Positions 8,080 to 16,827 of a stretch of DNA of 64,000 nucleotides are shown here, piece after piece; the first letter of the stretch is position 1, and each line of letters opens with the position of its first letter. A program made the translations under genes and the position numbers. The stretch is from Paractinoplanes atraurantiacus (GTDB lineage: Bacteria; Actinomycetota; Actinomycetes; Mycobacteriales; Micromonosporaceae). The stretch covers positions 1-64,000 of the forward strand of contig NZ_OBDY01000018.1 in assembly GCF_900215205.1 (NCBI RefSeq), given 5' to 3'. Under the pieces are notes generated by a model. That model worked only from the letters and a program-made list of their open reading frames with translations. It did no database searches and was not told where the DNA came from.

Positions 8080-8931
8080 TCACTCCCTCTTTTGCAAGCG
8101 CGCGACGATCTCGGCGGGGGTGAGGTCGCGGTCGTTTTCGGGGTCGTCGTCGGCCAGGCGGGTGGAGGCTACGTCGGCGAAGACGGCGGCCATCGCGGCG
8201 AACAGATCAGGACTCAACCCCGCCTCGGCCTGGGTGGCGGACACCTCGCGCATCTCGTCGACGTAGCGATGCGCCTTGGTCGCGGCCCGAGCGACGCCGT
8301 CGCTGTCGGCCAGCCCGTTGCGCGCGAGATCGTCCACCACGGCATCGAGCACACCGTGCGCGCCGGCCGTGCGCATCGCCTGGGTGAGCAACCCCATCAA
8401 TCCTTTGTAGACGCTTCCGGTGCACATCTTGAGCGCGCTGGCCGCCCCGACCCGATCACCGAGCACGACCGGCTCGACCATCCCCGCCCACGGCAGCCCG
8501 GCGATGATGGCGGCATCGGGCCCGGACAGATAGATCCGAGCCCCCGGCTTGACGCTGGGCGGCGGCCCCGAGATCGACCCGTCGACGACCCTCACCCCAT
8601 CGAGCTCCCGCGCCACCCGCCCCATGGTTCCCGGCGACACAGCGTTGAGGTCGGCCACAACCAGCCCCGGCCGCCTACCGCCACCGGTGGCGGCGATGGA
8701 ACGGGCGGCGTCGACGGCGGCGGCCGGTGGGGTGACGGAGAGGACTACGTCGGCGGCGGCCAGGGCGTCGGCGAGGGTGGGGAGGATTTCGAGGCCGGCC
8801 GACTCGGCCAGGCGGCGGGAGCGCTCGGAGCGGCCCTCGAGCGTGGTGACGACGCGGGCGCCGCCGGTGAGCAGGGCGGCGCCCAGGCCCGAACCCATGA
8901 AACCCGCGCTGACGATGGCAACGGTCGGCAT
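8080..8931 (-). CDS. NAD(P)-dependent oxidoreductase, 6-phosphogluconate dehydrogenase-like
   Basis: About 283 residues beginning MPTVAIVSAGFMGSGLGAAL, an N-terminal Rossmann fold with a GxMGxG-type dinucleotide loop. Downstream features of the beta-hydroxyacid dehydrogenase superfamily are VVDGSISGPPPSV, reminiscent of the substrate-binding loop, and an all-helical C-terminal half beginning ALKMCTGSVYKGLMGLL with the expected catalytic Lys. The start at 8931 has an AGGGG site; an in-frame ATG at 8949 is less likely. The gene is isolated and the substrate is unknown. Confidence 0.8.
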   Translation of the reverse strand: MPTVAIVSAGFMGSGLGAALLTGGARVVTTLEGRSERSRRLAESAGLEILPTLADALAAADVVLSVTPPAAAVDAARSIAATGGGRRPGLVVADLNAVSPGTMGRVARELDGVRVVDGSISGPPPSVKPGARIYLSGPDAAIIAGLPWAGMVEPVVLGDRVGAASALKMCTGSVYKGLMGLLTQAMRTAGAHGVLDAVVDDLARNGLADSDGVARAATKAHRYVDEMREVSATQAEAGLSPDLFAAMAAVFADVASTRLADDDPENDRDLTPAEIVARLQKRE

Positions 8932-9333
8932 CGAAGGACCCCTCTTCATTGATCGCTCAGGTGGCTGACAGGTCCAACCTAGGTCGGCTTGGTTGGCTGC
9001 TTCGAGCGGACGGCCGGTGACCTGGGCATACCGAACCCAGCCGGGGTCGTCGGCCGCCCGCTGCGGATGACTCCCGCCTTCGGCCTCCCAACACACCCGA
9101 AGGCGGGCCCGCGGCCGTGCCCCGCACCGGCTCACACCGCGCCGACCCGGGTCGCGCGGGCACGGCCCCGAAAATCAATCACCGGCCCGGCCGCCGCACC
9201 AGGGCCGTCTCGCCGACCCCGGCCGAGGCGTTATGTCGGGCGCGATGAGGTGGTGTCGCCGAAGCTTCAAGTCGGCCCGATGTGTCGCCGATCTGGTCGA
9301 AATGTCATGCCGGGCCACCGTTGGAGCGGGTCG
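8932..9333. other. Gene-free interval with one strong hairpin
   Basis: About 400 bp between two minus-strand genes. Open frames across it have no recognisable domain or start context. It contains the hairpin at 9073-9107 and otherwise GC-rich sequence in which I see nothing further. Confidence 0.5.
9073..9107 (-). terminator. Rho-independent-like hairpin
   Basis: A perfect 11-bp inverted repeat, CCCGCCTTCGG / CCGAAGGCGGG, with a 13-nt loop. It lies about 230 bp downstream of the MmcQ/YjbR gene read on the minus strand, so it could end that transcript. Confidence 0.5.
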
Positions 9334-9681
9334 TTACGCCAGTCTTGGTAGGTAGGCCGACCAGACCTTCTTGGGGACGACCATGCGCCAGGCGTCGAGT
9401 ACCAGCTCGGTCATGCGTTGCTCGTCGAGAGGGTCCATCCAGGCCTGGACCCAGTTGAAGCGCATGTCGGACTCTCGGGGCAAGTGGAAGATCTTCGGCT
9501 CGGAGGCGACCAAGGCGGCCCGCTCCTCTTTGGGGAAGCCGAAACCCATGACTGTCTCGTCGCGGGAGAACGCCACGTAGACGATTTTGCCCACGCGGAA
9601 CTTGACCCGGTCGTTTATCAGGTGCTCTGAGCTGCGGGGCAGGTCGCGCGCTACCTGCCGCACGTCGTCGACGGTGACCAT
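9334..9681 (-). CDS. MmcQ/YjbR family protein
   Basis: A 115-residue protein of the MmcQ/YjbR superfamily, a CyaY-like fold often called DNA-binding but of uncertain role. Typical features are an early VRQVARDLPRS segment, VKFRVGKIVYVAFSRDETVMGF, and the C-terminal LVLDAWRMVVPKKV. A TAGGGT box ends 6 nt before the ATG, so the transcript is probably leaderless. Monocistronic. Confidence 0.85.
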   Translation of the reverse strand: MVTVDDVRQVARDLPRSSEHLINDRVKFRVGKIVYVAFSRDETVMGFGFPKEERAALVASEPKIFHLPRESDMRFNWVQAWMDPLDEQRMTELVLDAWRMVVPKKVWSAYLPRLA

Positions 9682-9728
9682 GTGAGGACCCTACGGCGGG
9701 GGTGTGACACTTTCGGGGCGCTGAAAGA

Positions 9729-10454
9729 TCAGGAGCGGCGGGGCTTCGGGACCGACAAGGGAGTGGTCGGTTCCTCGGGCAGCGGCTTGTTGTCGGGGAC
9801 CTTCGCGCGGAAGACGCGGTCGGGTGGCAAGAGGTACGTCTTGGCCTGTACGAGTTCGTCCGGGACCGTGTGCCGCCCGGACGGCCTGGGTTCGGGTGCG
9901 CCGGCGGCGGGCGCCGGCGGCGGCGCGGGGCCCAGCATCGGAGCCGGGACGGGTGCTGTGTCCTGTTCGGGAACGGCCGGGCGAGGGTTGGGGAACGGCT
10001 GGTAGGTCACCCCGCCTACCGCGGCCGGTTCCACCCGCACGTGGGGCGGCGGAGGCGGTGGCACAGGAAAGCTGCCTTGGGAAGGTGCCACCGGTGGGCC
10101 CGCAGCTGGACGGGCCGCCGCTTGAGGTGCCGCGGCTCGAGGAACCCCCAAGGAAGGCGGCGCCACGAAAGGGCTTCCCACGGGCGGCGCCGTCATGGAA
10201 GGGCTTCCCACGGGCGGCGCCGTCATCGATGAGGGAGCAGCTTGGGAAGGGGCGGCCGGCTCGTTTGCGGCGGCGCGTGGGGGAGCGGGGCGGAACGGGC
10301 GGTTCGAGGCTTTCTCGTAGCCCTCCCGGTAGGCCTCTTCGCGGTCGTGTACCGACTGGCGTTTCTGGTGGGACCGGCCGGCCGCGTAACCGCAGCACGC
10401 GAAGAAGACGGCCACGAGAATGAAGATCAGCACTGAGTCGCCGGGCGCGGTCAT
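9729..10454 (-). CDS. Membrane-anchored proline/alanine-rich protein
   Basis: A 241-residue protein with an N-terminal membrane segment (VLIFILVAVFFACCGYAAG), a short basic/acidic stretch (HQKRQSVHDREEAYREGYEKA), a long disordered Pro/Ala-rich region and a more ordinary C-terminus (KTYLLPPDRVFRAKVPDN). Two tandem copies of a MTAPPVGSP unit come from a 30-bp DNA duplication. Because the N-terminus is short, the bulk is probably cytoplasmic if positive-inside holds. No enzyme domain is seen; a scaffold or divisome-type role is conceivable but unsupported. Confidence 0.6.
   Translation of the reverse strand: MTAPGDSVLIFILVAVFFACCGYAAGRSHQKRQSVHDREEAYREGYEKASNRPFRPAPPRAAANEPAAPSQAAPSSMTAPPVGSPSMTAPPVGSPFVAPPSLGVPRAAAPQAAARPAAGPPVAPSQGSFPVPPPPPPHVRVEPAAVGGVTYQPFPNPRPAVPEQDTAPVPAPMLGPAPPPAPAAGAPEPRPSGRHTVPDELVQAKTYLLPPDRVFRAKVPDNKPLPEEPTTPLSVPKPRRS
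10171..10230. repeat. 30-bp tandem duplication inside the proline-rich gene
   Basis: Two adjacent 30-bp copies begin with GGGCTTCCCACGGGCGGCGC and differ only at the last bases. They add ten residues each without changing the frame, which points to recent slippage. Confidence 0.8.
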
Positions 10455-10517
10455 GTACTGATTCTGACTAAAAGGATAGACCGGAAGCTATGGCCCGTTT
10501 GACGTACCCCATTCGAA

Positions 10518-11023
10518 TTAACTGGAAGGCTCAACCATCAGCGCCGCCGCGCACGCCCGGACCTCCGCCGCGAACAGCGCCGGCTGCTCGAACGCCGCGA
10601 AATGCCCGCCGCGCCGGCTCGTTCCAGTAGCGGATGTCGGTGAAGCGCTGTGAAGCCCATCGCCGCGACGGCCGCGGGTTCTCCTTCGGGAAGATCGAGC
10701 ACCCGGTCGGCACGGAAACCGTTTCGCCGCCGCCCGACCGGAACAGTTTCTGCACCTCGCCGAAACTCTCCCAATAGAGCCGCGCCGCCGACGCCCCCGT
10801 TCCCGGCAGCCAATACATCATCAGATTGTCCAGCAGTTGATCGCGGGTCAGAGGATCCCCGTCGGCCTCGAAGTCGTAGCCGGAAGCCCAGTAGTCGCAC
10901 AGCTCCCGCGTATAAGACAACGGCGTCCCCTGCTCCCACCGGTGAAGGCTCCGGCCGCCGCGGCCGCCCCCGGAGATCGCCGATCGCCGCGGCGTCGAAC
11001 GGCACCGAGAACGGCGTGATCAT
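10518..11023 (-). pseudogene. Epoxide hydrolase remnant (internal deletion and two frameshifts)
   Basis: Pieces of one epoxide-hydrolase-family protein can be followed across frames. It starts with MITPFSVPFDAAAIGDLRGR (the epoxide hydrolase N-terminal domain), continues in another frame with FHRWEQGTPLSYTRELCDYW and GYDFEAD, then jumps straight to the C-terminal QLLDNLMMYWLPGTGASAA, VSVPTGCSIFPKE and FTDIRYWNEP, and ends after a second shift with GGHFAAFEQPALFAAEVRAC. The whole central alpha/beta-hydrolase core, including the nucleophile, is missing, so about 170 of some 380-390 ancestral codons remain. Its ATG overlaps the LLM oxidoreductase stop (ATGA), showing it was once an operon partner. 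Confidence 0.85.
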
Positions 11024-11790
11024 CGGGGTGGTCCCGCCGCGATCCGTTCGCGGATCTGCGCCATCCGTTCGGCGCTGTGATGTGGCATCTCCCACCGGGT
11101 TTCCATCCACCACGTGCAGCCCGCCTCTTCCCAGGCCGCGACGTCCGCCCCCGGCGTCTCCCCTTCCGCGATCACGTCGACCGTGGCGGCGGCGCCGTGG
11201 GAAAGCAGCCAGGCTCGCATCTCCCGTACGGACGCGGGCGTCATCTCCCCGCCCGGCACCACGCCGTCGCACTTCAGCACCCGCCGCATCGACTTGGGCC
11301 GCGGCCACACACCGACCACCCAGATCGGGATCCGCTCCTGGACGGGCCGCCCGGTGATCGCGAGATCGTTCCGCTCGACCGCGTACTGATAGTGCTGCCC
11401 GGAATAGTGGGACTCGCCGGCCCATAACGCCCGGATCAGGTCGATGCCCTCGTCCATCATCGACGCCCGTACCCGCAGGTCGGTCTCCTCGCCCGTCAGC
11501 GGAAGATCCGTCGTCAGCGCCCCCACACCCACCGTGAGGATCGCCCGCCCGCCGGAGAGCTGATCGAGCGTGGCCACCTGGCTCGCCACCTTCCAGGGCC
11601 GTCGCCACGGCAAAGGCGTCAACATCGTTCCCAGCCGTACGCGAGAGGTCGCCACCGCCATCGCCGACAGCAGACCCCAGGCGTCGACCCCGTACGCCGC
11701 CTCCCAGACGAAGACGCCGTCCCAGCCCGCCTGTTCCGCGAGCACTGCCTGCTCCAACTGCTCGGCCGCCGTGCCGCCGGGCAGGATCAC
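11020..11790 (-). CDS. LLM-class flavin-dependent oxidoreductase
   Basis: A 256-residue luciferase-like monooxygenase TIM barrel, probably using F420 or FMN. Typical segments are LEQAVLAEQAGWDGVFVWE at the N-terminus, SRVRLGTMLTPLPWRRPWKV, LDQLSGGRAILTVGVG and a late VDVIAEGETPG. The start is a GTG at 11790 because an in-frame stop lies 15 nt upstream. It follows rnhA by 15 bp and overlaps the dead epoxide hydrolase gene, so the pair may once have acted on one substrate. Somewhat short for the family but all core strands appear present. Confidence 0.85.
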   Translation of the reverse strand: MILPGGTAAEQLEQAVLAEQAGWDGVFVWEAAYGVDAWGLLSAMAVATSRVRLGTMLTPLPWRRPWKVASQVATLDQLSGGRAILTVGVGALTTDLPLTGEETDLRVRASMMDEGIDLIRALWAGESHYSGQHYQYAVERNDLAITGRPVQERIPIWVVGVWPRPKSMRRVLKCDGVVPGGEMTPASVREMRAWLLSHGAAATVDVIAEGETPGADVAAWEEAGCTWWMETRWEMPHHSAERMAQIRERIAAGPPR

Positions 11791-11805
11791 CGCGTACCTG
11801 ATGAG

Positions 11806-12270
11806 TCAGCCTCCGATCGTCTCCCCGGCCGCCACCGCCTCCTGGAGGCCGCGGGCGGCCAGACGGTCGGCCCGCTCGTTCTCCGGGTGGCCGGCGTGGC
11901 CCTTCACCCAGTGCCACTGCACGTCGTGCCGGCGGACCGCCTCGTCCAGGCGCTGCCACAGGTCGACGTTCTTGACCGGCTGCTTGGCCGACGTCTGCCA
12001 GCCGTTCGCCTTCCAGCGGGGCAGCCATTTCGTGATGCCGTCGCGTACGTAAATGCTGTCGGTGTAGAGCTTGACCGTCATCGGCGCCCGGTTGAGCGTC
12101 TCCAGCGCCCGGATCGGCGCCATCAGCTCCATCCGGTTGTTCGTCGTCGAGTCGGCGGAGCCGCCGCACAGGTCCTTCTCCTTGGCGCCGTACCGCAGCA
12201 CCGCGCCCCACCCGCCCGGTCCGGGGTTGGGCGCGCAGGCCCCGTCGGTGTAGATCTCCACCACGCTCAT
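11806..12270 (-). CDS. rnhA: Ribonuclease HI
   Basis: A 154-residue RNase H, the normal bacterial length. The four catalytic acids are in EIYTDGAC (Asp9), NNRMELMAP (Glu), LYTDSIYVRDGI (Asp) and HPENERADRLA (Asp), with the conserved His in VKGHAGH. It removes RNA from RNA-DNA hybrids. A TAAGGT box ends 6 nt before the ATG, consistent with a leaderless transcript reading on into the LLM gene. Confidence 0.95.
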   Translation of the reverse strand: MSVVEIYTDGACAPNPGPGGWGAVLRYGAKEKDLCGGSADSTTNNRMELMAPIRALETLNRAPMTVKLYTDSIYVRDGITKWLPRWKANGWQTSAKQPVKNVDLWQRLDEAVRRHDVQWHWVKGHAGHPENERADRLAARGLQEAVAAGETIGG

Positions 12271-12342
12271 GCCAGCACCTTATTAGCCCGCGAAGGCCGG
12301 GACGTAAGGTAGGGAAGTTGCGCTGAGTGAGGGTGTGCGGTT

Positions 12343-13254
12343 TTGACTGACGACGCGGTCCAGGTACGGGACGTGGTCGTGCGCTACGGCGACACGACCG
12401 CGGTCCACGGTGTGTCGCTGACCGTGCCCCGTGGCCGGGTTCTCTCGCTGCTCGGGCACAACGGCGCCGGCAAGACCAGCCTGCTTCAGGTGTGCGAGGG
12501 CTTCCGCCGGGCCGACGGCGGTCAGGTGCGGGTGCTCGGGCTCGATCCGATGGACGACCACGACGAGCTCATGCCGCGTCTGGGCATCATGCTCCAGTCG
12601 GGCGGCGTCTACCCGTGGGCCACGGCCGGTGAGATCCTGCGGCTTTTCGCCTCGTTCGCGGCCCAGCCGCTCGACGTCGACATGCTGCTCGACCGTCTGG
12701 GCCTGAGGCGCTTCGAGCGTACGAGGTTCCGGCGGCTCTCCGGCGGCGAGCAGCAGCGGCTTTCCCTGGCCATCGCGCTGGTCGGCCGCCCCGAGCTGGT
12801 CTTCCTGGACGAGCCGACGGCCGGCATGGACACCGAGGCCCGCCACACCACCTGGGAGCTGATCGAGGAGTTGCGCGCCGACGGCGTGTCGGTGCTGCTC
12901 ACCACGCATCTGCTCGACGAGGCCGAGCGGCTGGCCGACGAGGTCGTCATCATGCGCAACGGCCTGGTCGCCGCGACCGGCACGCCGGCCGAGCTGACCG
13001 CCGCGGCCGGCATCGACCTTCTGGAGGTGCGGGCCGAGCCGGGGCTGGTTCCCGGCGACCGCCTTTCTCCTCTCAAGGTCACCGAGACAAGCCCGGGTGA
13101 GTACGCCGTCACGGGCGCCCTCGACGCGGCGACCATCGCCGAGGTGCTCGGCTGGTTCGCCGGCGTGGGCGCCACGGTCACCTCGCTGAACACGCGCCGG
13201 CGCACCCTCGAAGACGTCTACCTGGCCCTGACCAAAGCGGAAGCTTATCGATGA
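12343..13254 (+). CDS. ABC transporter ATP-binding protein (ABC-2 exporter)
   Basis: A 303-residue ATPase. Walker A is GHNGAGKTS, the signature is RRLSGGEQQRLSLA, Walker B is LVFLDEPTAGMD, and the switch His is in LLTTHLLDEAERLADE. The C-terminal 70 residues form the extension usual in drug or lipid exporters. Translation seems to start at a TTG at 12343 with GAGGG upstream; a TAAGGT box at 12305-12310 could be the -10. It overlaps its permease by ATGA. The substrate is unknown. Confidence 0.9.
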   Translation: MTDDAVQVRDVVVRYGDTTAVHGVSLTVPRGRVLSLLGHNGAGKTSLLQVCEGFRRADGGQVRVLGLDPMDDHDELMPRLGIMLQSGGVYPWATAGEILRLFASFAAQPLDVDMLLDRLGLRRFERTRFRRLSGGEQQRLSLAIALVGRPELVFLDEPTAGMDTEARHTTWELIEELRADGVSVLLTTHLLDEAERLADEVVIMRNGLVAATGTPAELTAAAGIDLLEVRAEPGLVPGDRLSPLKVTETSPGEYAVTGALDAATIAEVLGWFAGVGATVTSLNTRRRTLEDVYLALTKAEAYR

Positions 13255-14006
13255 GTACCTTCGCACCGGCTCCGGGCCGGGCTCCCATGCGCACCGTGCT
13301 GTCCAGCCAGATCAAGATGGAGCTGGTGCTGACCGCCCGGCGCGGCGAGGCCGTCGTGCTCGCCATGGGCGTGCCGCTGCTGGTGCTGCTCGGCGCCGGC
13401 CTCACCAAGGTCACCAACGTGCCGGGCGACGACCGGCTGGCCTTCGTGGTACCGGGGGTGCTCGCGCTGACCGTGATGTCGACCGCCTTCACCGGCCAGG
13501 CCATCACCACCGGTTACGAGCGCAGCTACGGCGTACTCAAAAGACTCGGCGCCTCGCCGCTGAGCCGTCCCGGTCTGCTGTTCGCCAAAACCGCCGCCGT
13601 GCTCGGCCTGATCGTTCTCCAGCTGCTGGTGCTGGCCGTGGTCGGCGTCGCGGTCGGCTGGCGCCCGCACTTCGGGCAGATCCTTCCGGCGCTCGGCATC
13701 ACCGTGCTCGCCACCGCGGCGTACAGCGGCCTGGCCCTGCTTCTGGCCAGTGTCCTGCGGCCGGAGACCACGACCGCCGCCGCCACCCTGATCTATGTTC
13801 TGATGCTCGCCGCCGGCGGCATCATGTTCGCCGCGCCCGACCTGGGCACGTTCGGCTGGTTCGTGCTGCCGCTGGCCGCGCACGCCGAGGCGCTGCGGGC
13901 CACGCTCTCGCACGACGCGCCGATCCCGCTGTCGATCTGGCTGAGCCTGGCCCTGTGGGCCGTCGTCTTCGTGACCGCCGCCGCCCGCAAGTTCAAATGG
14001 GAGTGA
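13251..14006 (+). CDS. ABC-2 type transporter permease
   Basis: A 251-residue integral membrane protein with six predicted spans, for example AVVLAMGVPLLVLLGAGL, VLGLIVLQLLVLAVVGVAVG and ITVLATAAYSGLALLLASV. It pairs with the overlapping ATPase gene to make an exporter. The 84-bp gap after it contains the palindrome ACCGATCGGT (14017-14026) and a TTGACA, so the next ABC operon probably has its own regulated promoter. Confidence 0.88.
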   Translation: MSTFAPAPGRAPMRTVLSSQIKMELVLTARRGEAVVLAMGVPLLVLLGAGLTKVTNVPGDDRLAFVVPGVLALTVMSTAFTGQAITTGYERSYGVLKRLGASPLSRPGLLFAKTAAVLGLIVLQLLVLAVVGVAVGWRPHFGQILPALGITVLATAAYSGLALLLASVLRPETTTAAATLIYVLMLAAGGIMFAAPDLGTFGWFVLPLAAHAEALRATLSHDAPIPLSIWLSLALWAVVFVTAAARKFKWE

Positions 14007-14090
14007 GTGTCTGTCCACCGATCGGTTGACACCTACTGACGGCCACCCGGTCGTTCCGGAGAGGCGACGGGAACAGCCACTATCAATGGC

Positions 14091-14924
14091 ATGAACGCCA
14101 TTGAAGTACGGGGGCTTCGCAAGTCCTACCGCGGCCAGGAAGTCGTCCGCGGGATAGATCTCGAGGTGGCCCGGGGCGAGGTGTTCGCTCTGCTCGGCCC
14201 GAACGGCGCCGGCAAGACGACGACCACCGAGATCCTCGAGGGGCATCGCAGGCGGGACGGCGGCGACGCGAGCGTGCTCGGCGCCGACCCGGCCACGGGG
14301 GGCCGGGAGTGGCGGGCCCGGATCGGCATCGTGCTGCAGGACGCCGACGACGCGGCGGACCTTTCCGTCGCCGAGATGGTGCGGCACATCGCCGGCTTCT
14401 ATCCGGGCCCGCGCCCGGCGGCCGAGGTGATCGAGCTGGTCGGCCTGACCGCCAAGAGCAAGAGCCGCATCCGGTCGCTCTCCGGCGGTCAGCGCCGCCG
14501 CCTCGACGTCGCGCTCGGCATCGTCGGACGGCCCGAGCTGCTGTTCCTGGACGAGCCGACCACCGGGTTCGACCCGCAGGCGCGGCGGCAGTTCTGGGAC
14601 CTGATCCGGGAGCTGGCCGCCGAGGGCACCACGATCCTGCTCACCACCCACTACCTGGAGGAGGCGGAGGCGCTGGCCGACCGGCTGGCCGTGCTGGCCG
14701 ACGGCCGGATCCTGGCCGAGGGCACGCCGACCACCCTGGGCGGCGGAGCGCAGACCACCAAGGTGACGTGGCGCGACAACGGCGTACTCAAAGAAGAGCA
14801 GGTGACCGACCCGACCGAGCTGATCCGCAAGCTGGTCGCCACCGAGGCCGACCTGCGCACGCTGACCGTCACGCGGCCCACCCTCGAAGACATCTACCTG
14901 AACCTCATCAAGGGGGACAAATGA
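14091..14924 (+). CDS. ABC transporter ATP-binding protein (ABC-2 exporter, second system)
   Basis: A 277-residue ATPase with Walker A GPNGAGKTT, signature RSLSGGQRRRLDVA, Walker B LLFLDEPTTGFD and switch TTHYLEEAEALADR. It resembles DrrA/YadG-type drug exporters. It is the first gene of a four-gene run joined by 4-bp overlaps: ATPase, permease, histidine kinase, response regulator. The arrangement suggests the two-component system senses the exported compound or envelope stress and tunes the exporter. Confidence 0.9.
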   Translation: MNAIEVRGLRKSYRGQEVVRGIDLEVARGEVFALLGPNGAGKTTTTEILEGHRRRDGGDASVLGADPATGGREWRARIGIVLQDADDAADLSVAEMVRHIAGFYPGPRPAAEVIELVGLTAKSKSRIRSLSGGQRRRLDVALGIVGRPELLFLDEPTTGFDPQARRQFWDLIRELAAEGTTILLTTHYLEEAEALADRLAVLADGRILAEGTPTTLGGGAQTTKVTWRDNGVLKEEQVTDPTELIRKLVATEADLRTLTVTRPTLEDIYLNLIKGDK

Positions 14925-15709
14925 GCACGGCCACCATGGGGTTCAGCCGCGGGCACGTCGAGGTGCTGATGTTCCTCCGCGACCGCACCGCGGTGATCTT
15001 CACCTTCGCCTTCCCGGCGATGCTGCTCCTGCTCTTCGGCACGATCTTCGGCGACCAGTACACCGACGCCGGGGTCAGCGCCAGCAACGTCTTCTCGGCC
15101 AGCATGATCGCGTACGGCATCCTCTCCACCGCCTTCGTCACGATGGGCGCGGGCCTGGCCATGGACCGCGAGGACGGCACCCTGAAGCGGTTGCACGGCA
15201 CACCGATCACCGCTACGTCGTACGTCCTCGGGAAACTGATCCTGGTCTTCGCCCTCAGCGTGGCCGAGGTGATCCTGCTGGTCGGCGTGGGCGCGCTGGT
15301 CTTCGACATGCCCCTGCCGGACGCGAGTCACTGGCTGACCTTCACCTGGCTGTTCCTGCTGTCGGTGATCACGTGCTCGCTGCTCGGCATGGCGGTCAGC
15401 GGCATCGTCAAGCACGCCCGCACGGCCGGCGCGATCCTGAACGTGCCCGTGGTGGCGCTCCAGTTCATCTCGGGCGTGTTCATCTACCCGGTGACGCAGC
15501 TGCCGTCGTGGCTGATCAACGTCGCGGCGATCTTCCCGGTGAAGTGGATGGCGCAGGGTTTCCGCTACGTGTTCCTGCCCGACGTGATGAAGGACCAGGA
15601 GCCGGCCGGCCAGTGGGAGCTGGGTCGCATCGCCTTGGTGCTGGGCGCCTGGTGTGTGATCGGATTGGTTCTGTGCCTGCTGACCTTCCGCTGGAGCCGC
15701 GACAAGTGA
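14921..15709 (+). CDS. ABC-2 type transporter permease (second system)
   Basis: A 262-residue permease beginning MSTATMGFSRGHVEVLMFL, with six spans (FTFAFPAMLLLLFGTIFG; ILVFALSVAEVILLVGVGAL; LTFTWLFLLSVITCSLLGM; ALVLGAWCVIGLVLCLL). The central motif MDREDGTLKRLHGTPI is typical of ABC-2 permeases. The start at 14921 overlaps the ATPase stop (ATGA); the longer open frame upstream is a shadow of the ATPase gene. Confidence 0.9.
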   Translation: MSTATMGFSRGHVEVLMFLRDRTAVIFTFAFPAMLLLLFGTIFGDQYTDAGVSASNVFSASMIAYGILSTAFVTMGAGLAMDREDGTLKRLHGTPITATSYVLGKLILVFALSVAEVILLVGVGALVFDMPLPDASHWLTFTWLFLLSVITCSLLGMAVSGIVKHARTAGAILNVPVVALQFISGVFIYPVTQLPSWLINVAAIFPVKWMAQGFRYVFLPDVMKDQEPAGQWELGRIALVLGAWCVIGLVLCLLTFRWSRDK

Positions 15710-16827
15710 CCTCCACCGAGGTTCACAACAGCTACCCCGGGGCTTGGGAGACCTTCCTCGGGGTGGTCACGGCGGTCGTCTCGCTTGCGGTCTTCTTGTC
15801 GTACGGCTTCTCGCTGTGGCAACGCCTCGTCGCGATCGGGGCGGTCGCCGCCATCGTGGTCCTGCACCTGGTGTGGGGCCGCGCGGTGATTCGCGGCGAG
15901 CGCGGCAACGTGCCGTTGCTGGCGGCCGAGCTGGCCCTGTTCGCGGTCGCCATCGTGACCGTGCCGGTGATGAACTGGCTGCTCTTCGCCATGATCCCGC
16001 TGATCTTCCAGATGGTCCACCTGCGCGCGGCCGTCATCGCGATCGTGGCGATCGTCCTGGTCCCGCCGGTGGCCGACCTGTTCCTGCGCCCCCAGCAGAT
16101 CATCGCCGACCTGATCATCGCGGTCATCTCGGCCGCCTCCGGCATCTGGCTCGGCTTCTGGATCACCCGGGTGATCGAGCAGAGCATCGAGCGCCGCCAG
16201 CTGATAGCCGACCTGGAGGCCAGCCGCACGGAGATCGCCCGCCTGTCCCGGGAGGCCGAGCGCACCCACCTGGCGGCCGAGATCCACGACACGCTGGCGC
16301 AGGGCTTCACCAGCATCATCACCCTGCTCCAGTCGGTCGACCCGGCGCTGCGCGACGAACGCCTGGCCCTGGCCGTCCGCACGGCGAAGGAAAACCTGGC
16401 CGAGGCGAGGGCCCTGGTCGGGGCGCTGTCACCCTCGCCGTTGGCTTCGGCTTCACTGCCCGAGGCCGTACGGCGTCAGGCGTCCCGATTCGCCGAGGAG
16501 TCGGGAGTGCCGGCCACCTTCCGCACGAGCGGCGACGAGCGAACCCTCCCGACGGCGGTCGAGGTGGTGCTGCTCCGCGCGGCCCAGGAGGCGCTGACCA
16601 ACGTACGGCGTCACGCCGAAGCCAACGAGGCGTCGGTGCTCCTGGCGTACACGCCGTCGTGCGTGCGCCTGGTGGTCCGCGACGACGGCCAAGGCTTCGT
16701 CCCGTCATCAGCGGACGGCTTCGGCCTGTCCGGCATGCGCCAGCGGGCCACCCAGATCAACGGCGACCTGCGGGTCCGCAGCACCCCCGAGGCGGGCACG
16801 ACGATCGAGCTGGAGGTCCCCGCATGA
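15706..16827 (+). CDS. Sensor histidine kinase, NarL/DegS type
   Basis: About 373 residues from a GTG that overlaps the permease stop (GTGA). The N-terminal half has six hydrophobic segments with almost no extracellular loop, so it probably senses within the membrane. The HisKA_3 phosphoacceptor is LAAEIHDTLAQGF, followed by the ATPase domain (LLRAAQEALTNVRRHA N-box; VRDDGQGF G1 box; GFGLSGMRQRA). It phosphorylates the overlapping response regulator. This resembles DesK/LiaS kinases placed with ABC-2 exporters. Confidence 0.9.
   Translation: MTSTEVHNSYPGAWETFLGVVTAVVSLAVFLSYGFSLWQRLVAIGAVAAIVVLHLVWGRAVIRGERGNVPLLAAELALFAVAIVTVPVMNWLLFAMIPLIFQMVHLRAAVIAIVAIVLVPPVADLFLRPQQIIADLIIAVISAASGIWLGFWITRVIEQSIERRQLIADLEASRTEIARLSREAERTHLAAEIHDTLAQGFTSIITLLQSVDPALRDERLALAVRTAKENLAEARALVGALSPSPLASASLPEAVRRQASRFAEESGVPATFRTSGDERTLPTAVEVVLLRAAQEALTNVRRHAEANEASVLLAYTPSCVRLVVRDDGQGFVPSSADGFGLSGMRQRATQINGDLRVRSTPEAGTTIELEVPA

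Noticed and set aside
7856..8083. 75-codon minus-strand frame upstream of the LacI gene
   Set aside because: Glycine/arginine-rich composition, no ribosome site and no motif; it mirrors a C-rich non-coding stretch.
8989..9351. 120-codon plus-strand frame in the gene-free interval
   Set aside because: Codes only low-complexity Pro/Arg sequence, overlaps the MmcQ/YjbR gene end and contains the terminator hairpin.
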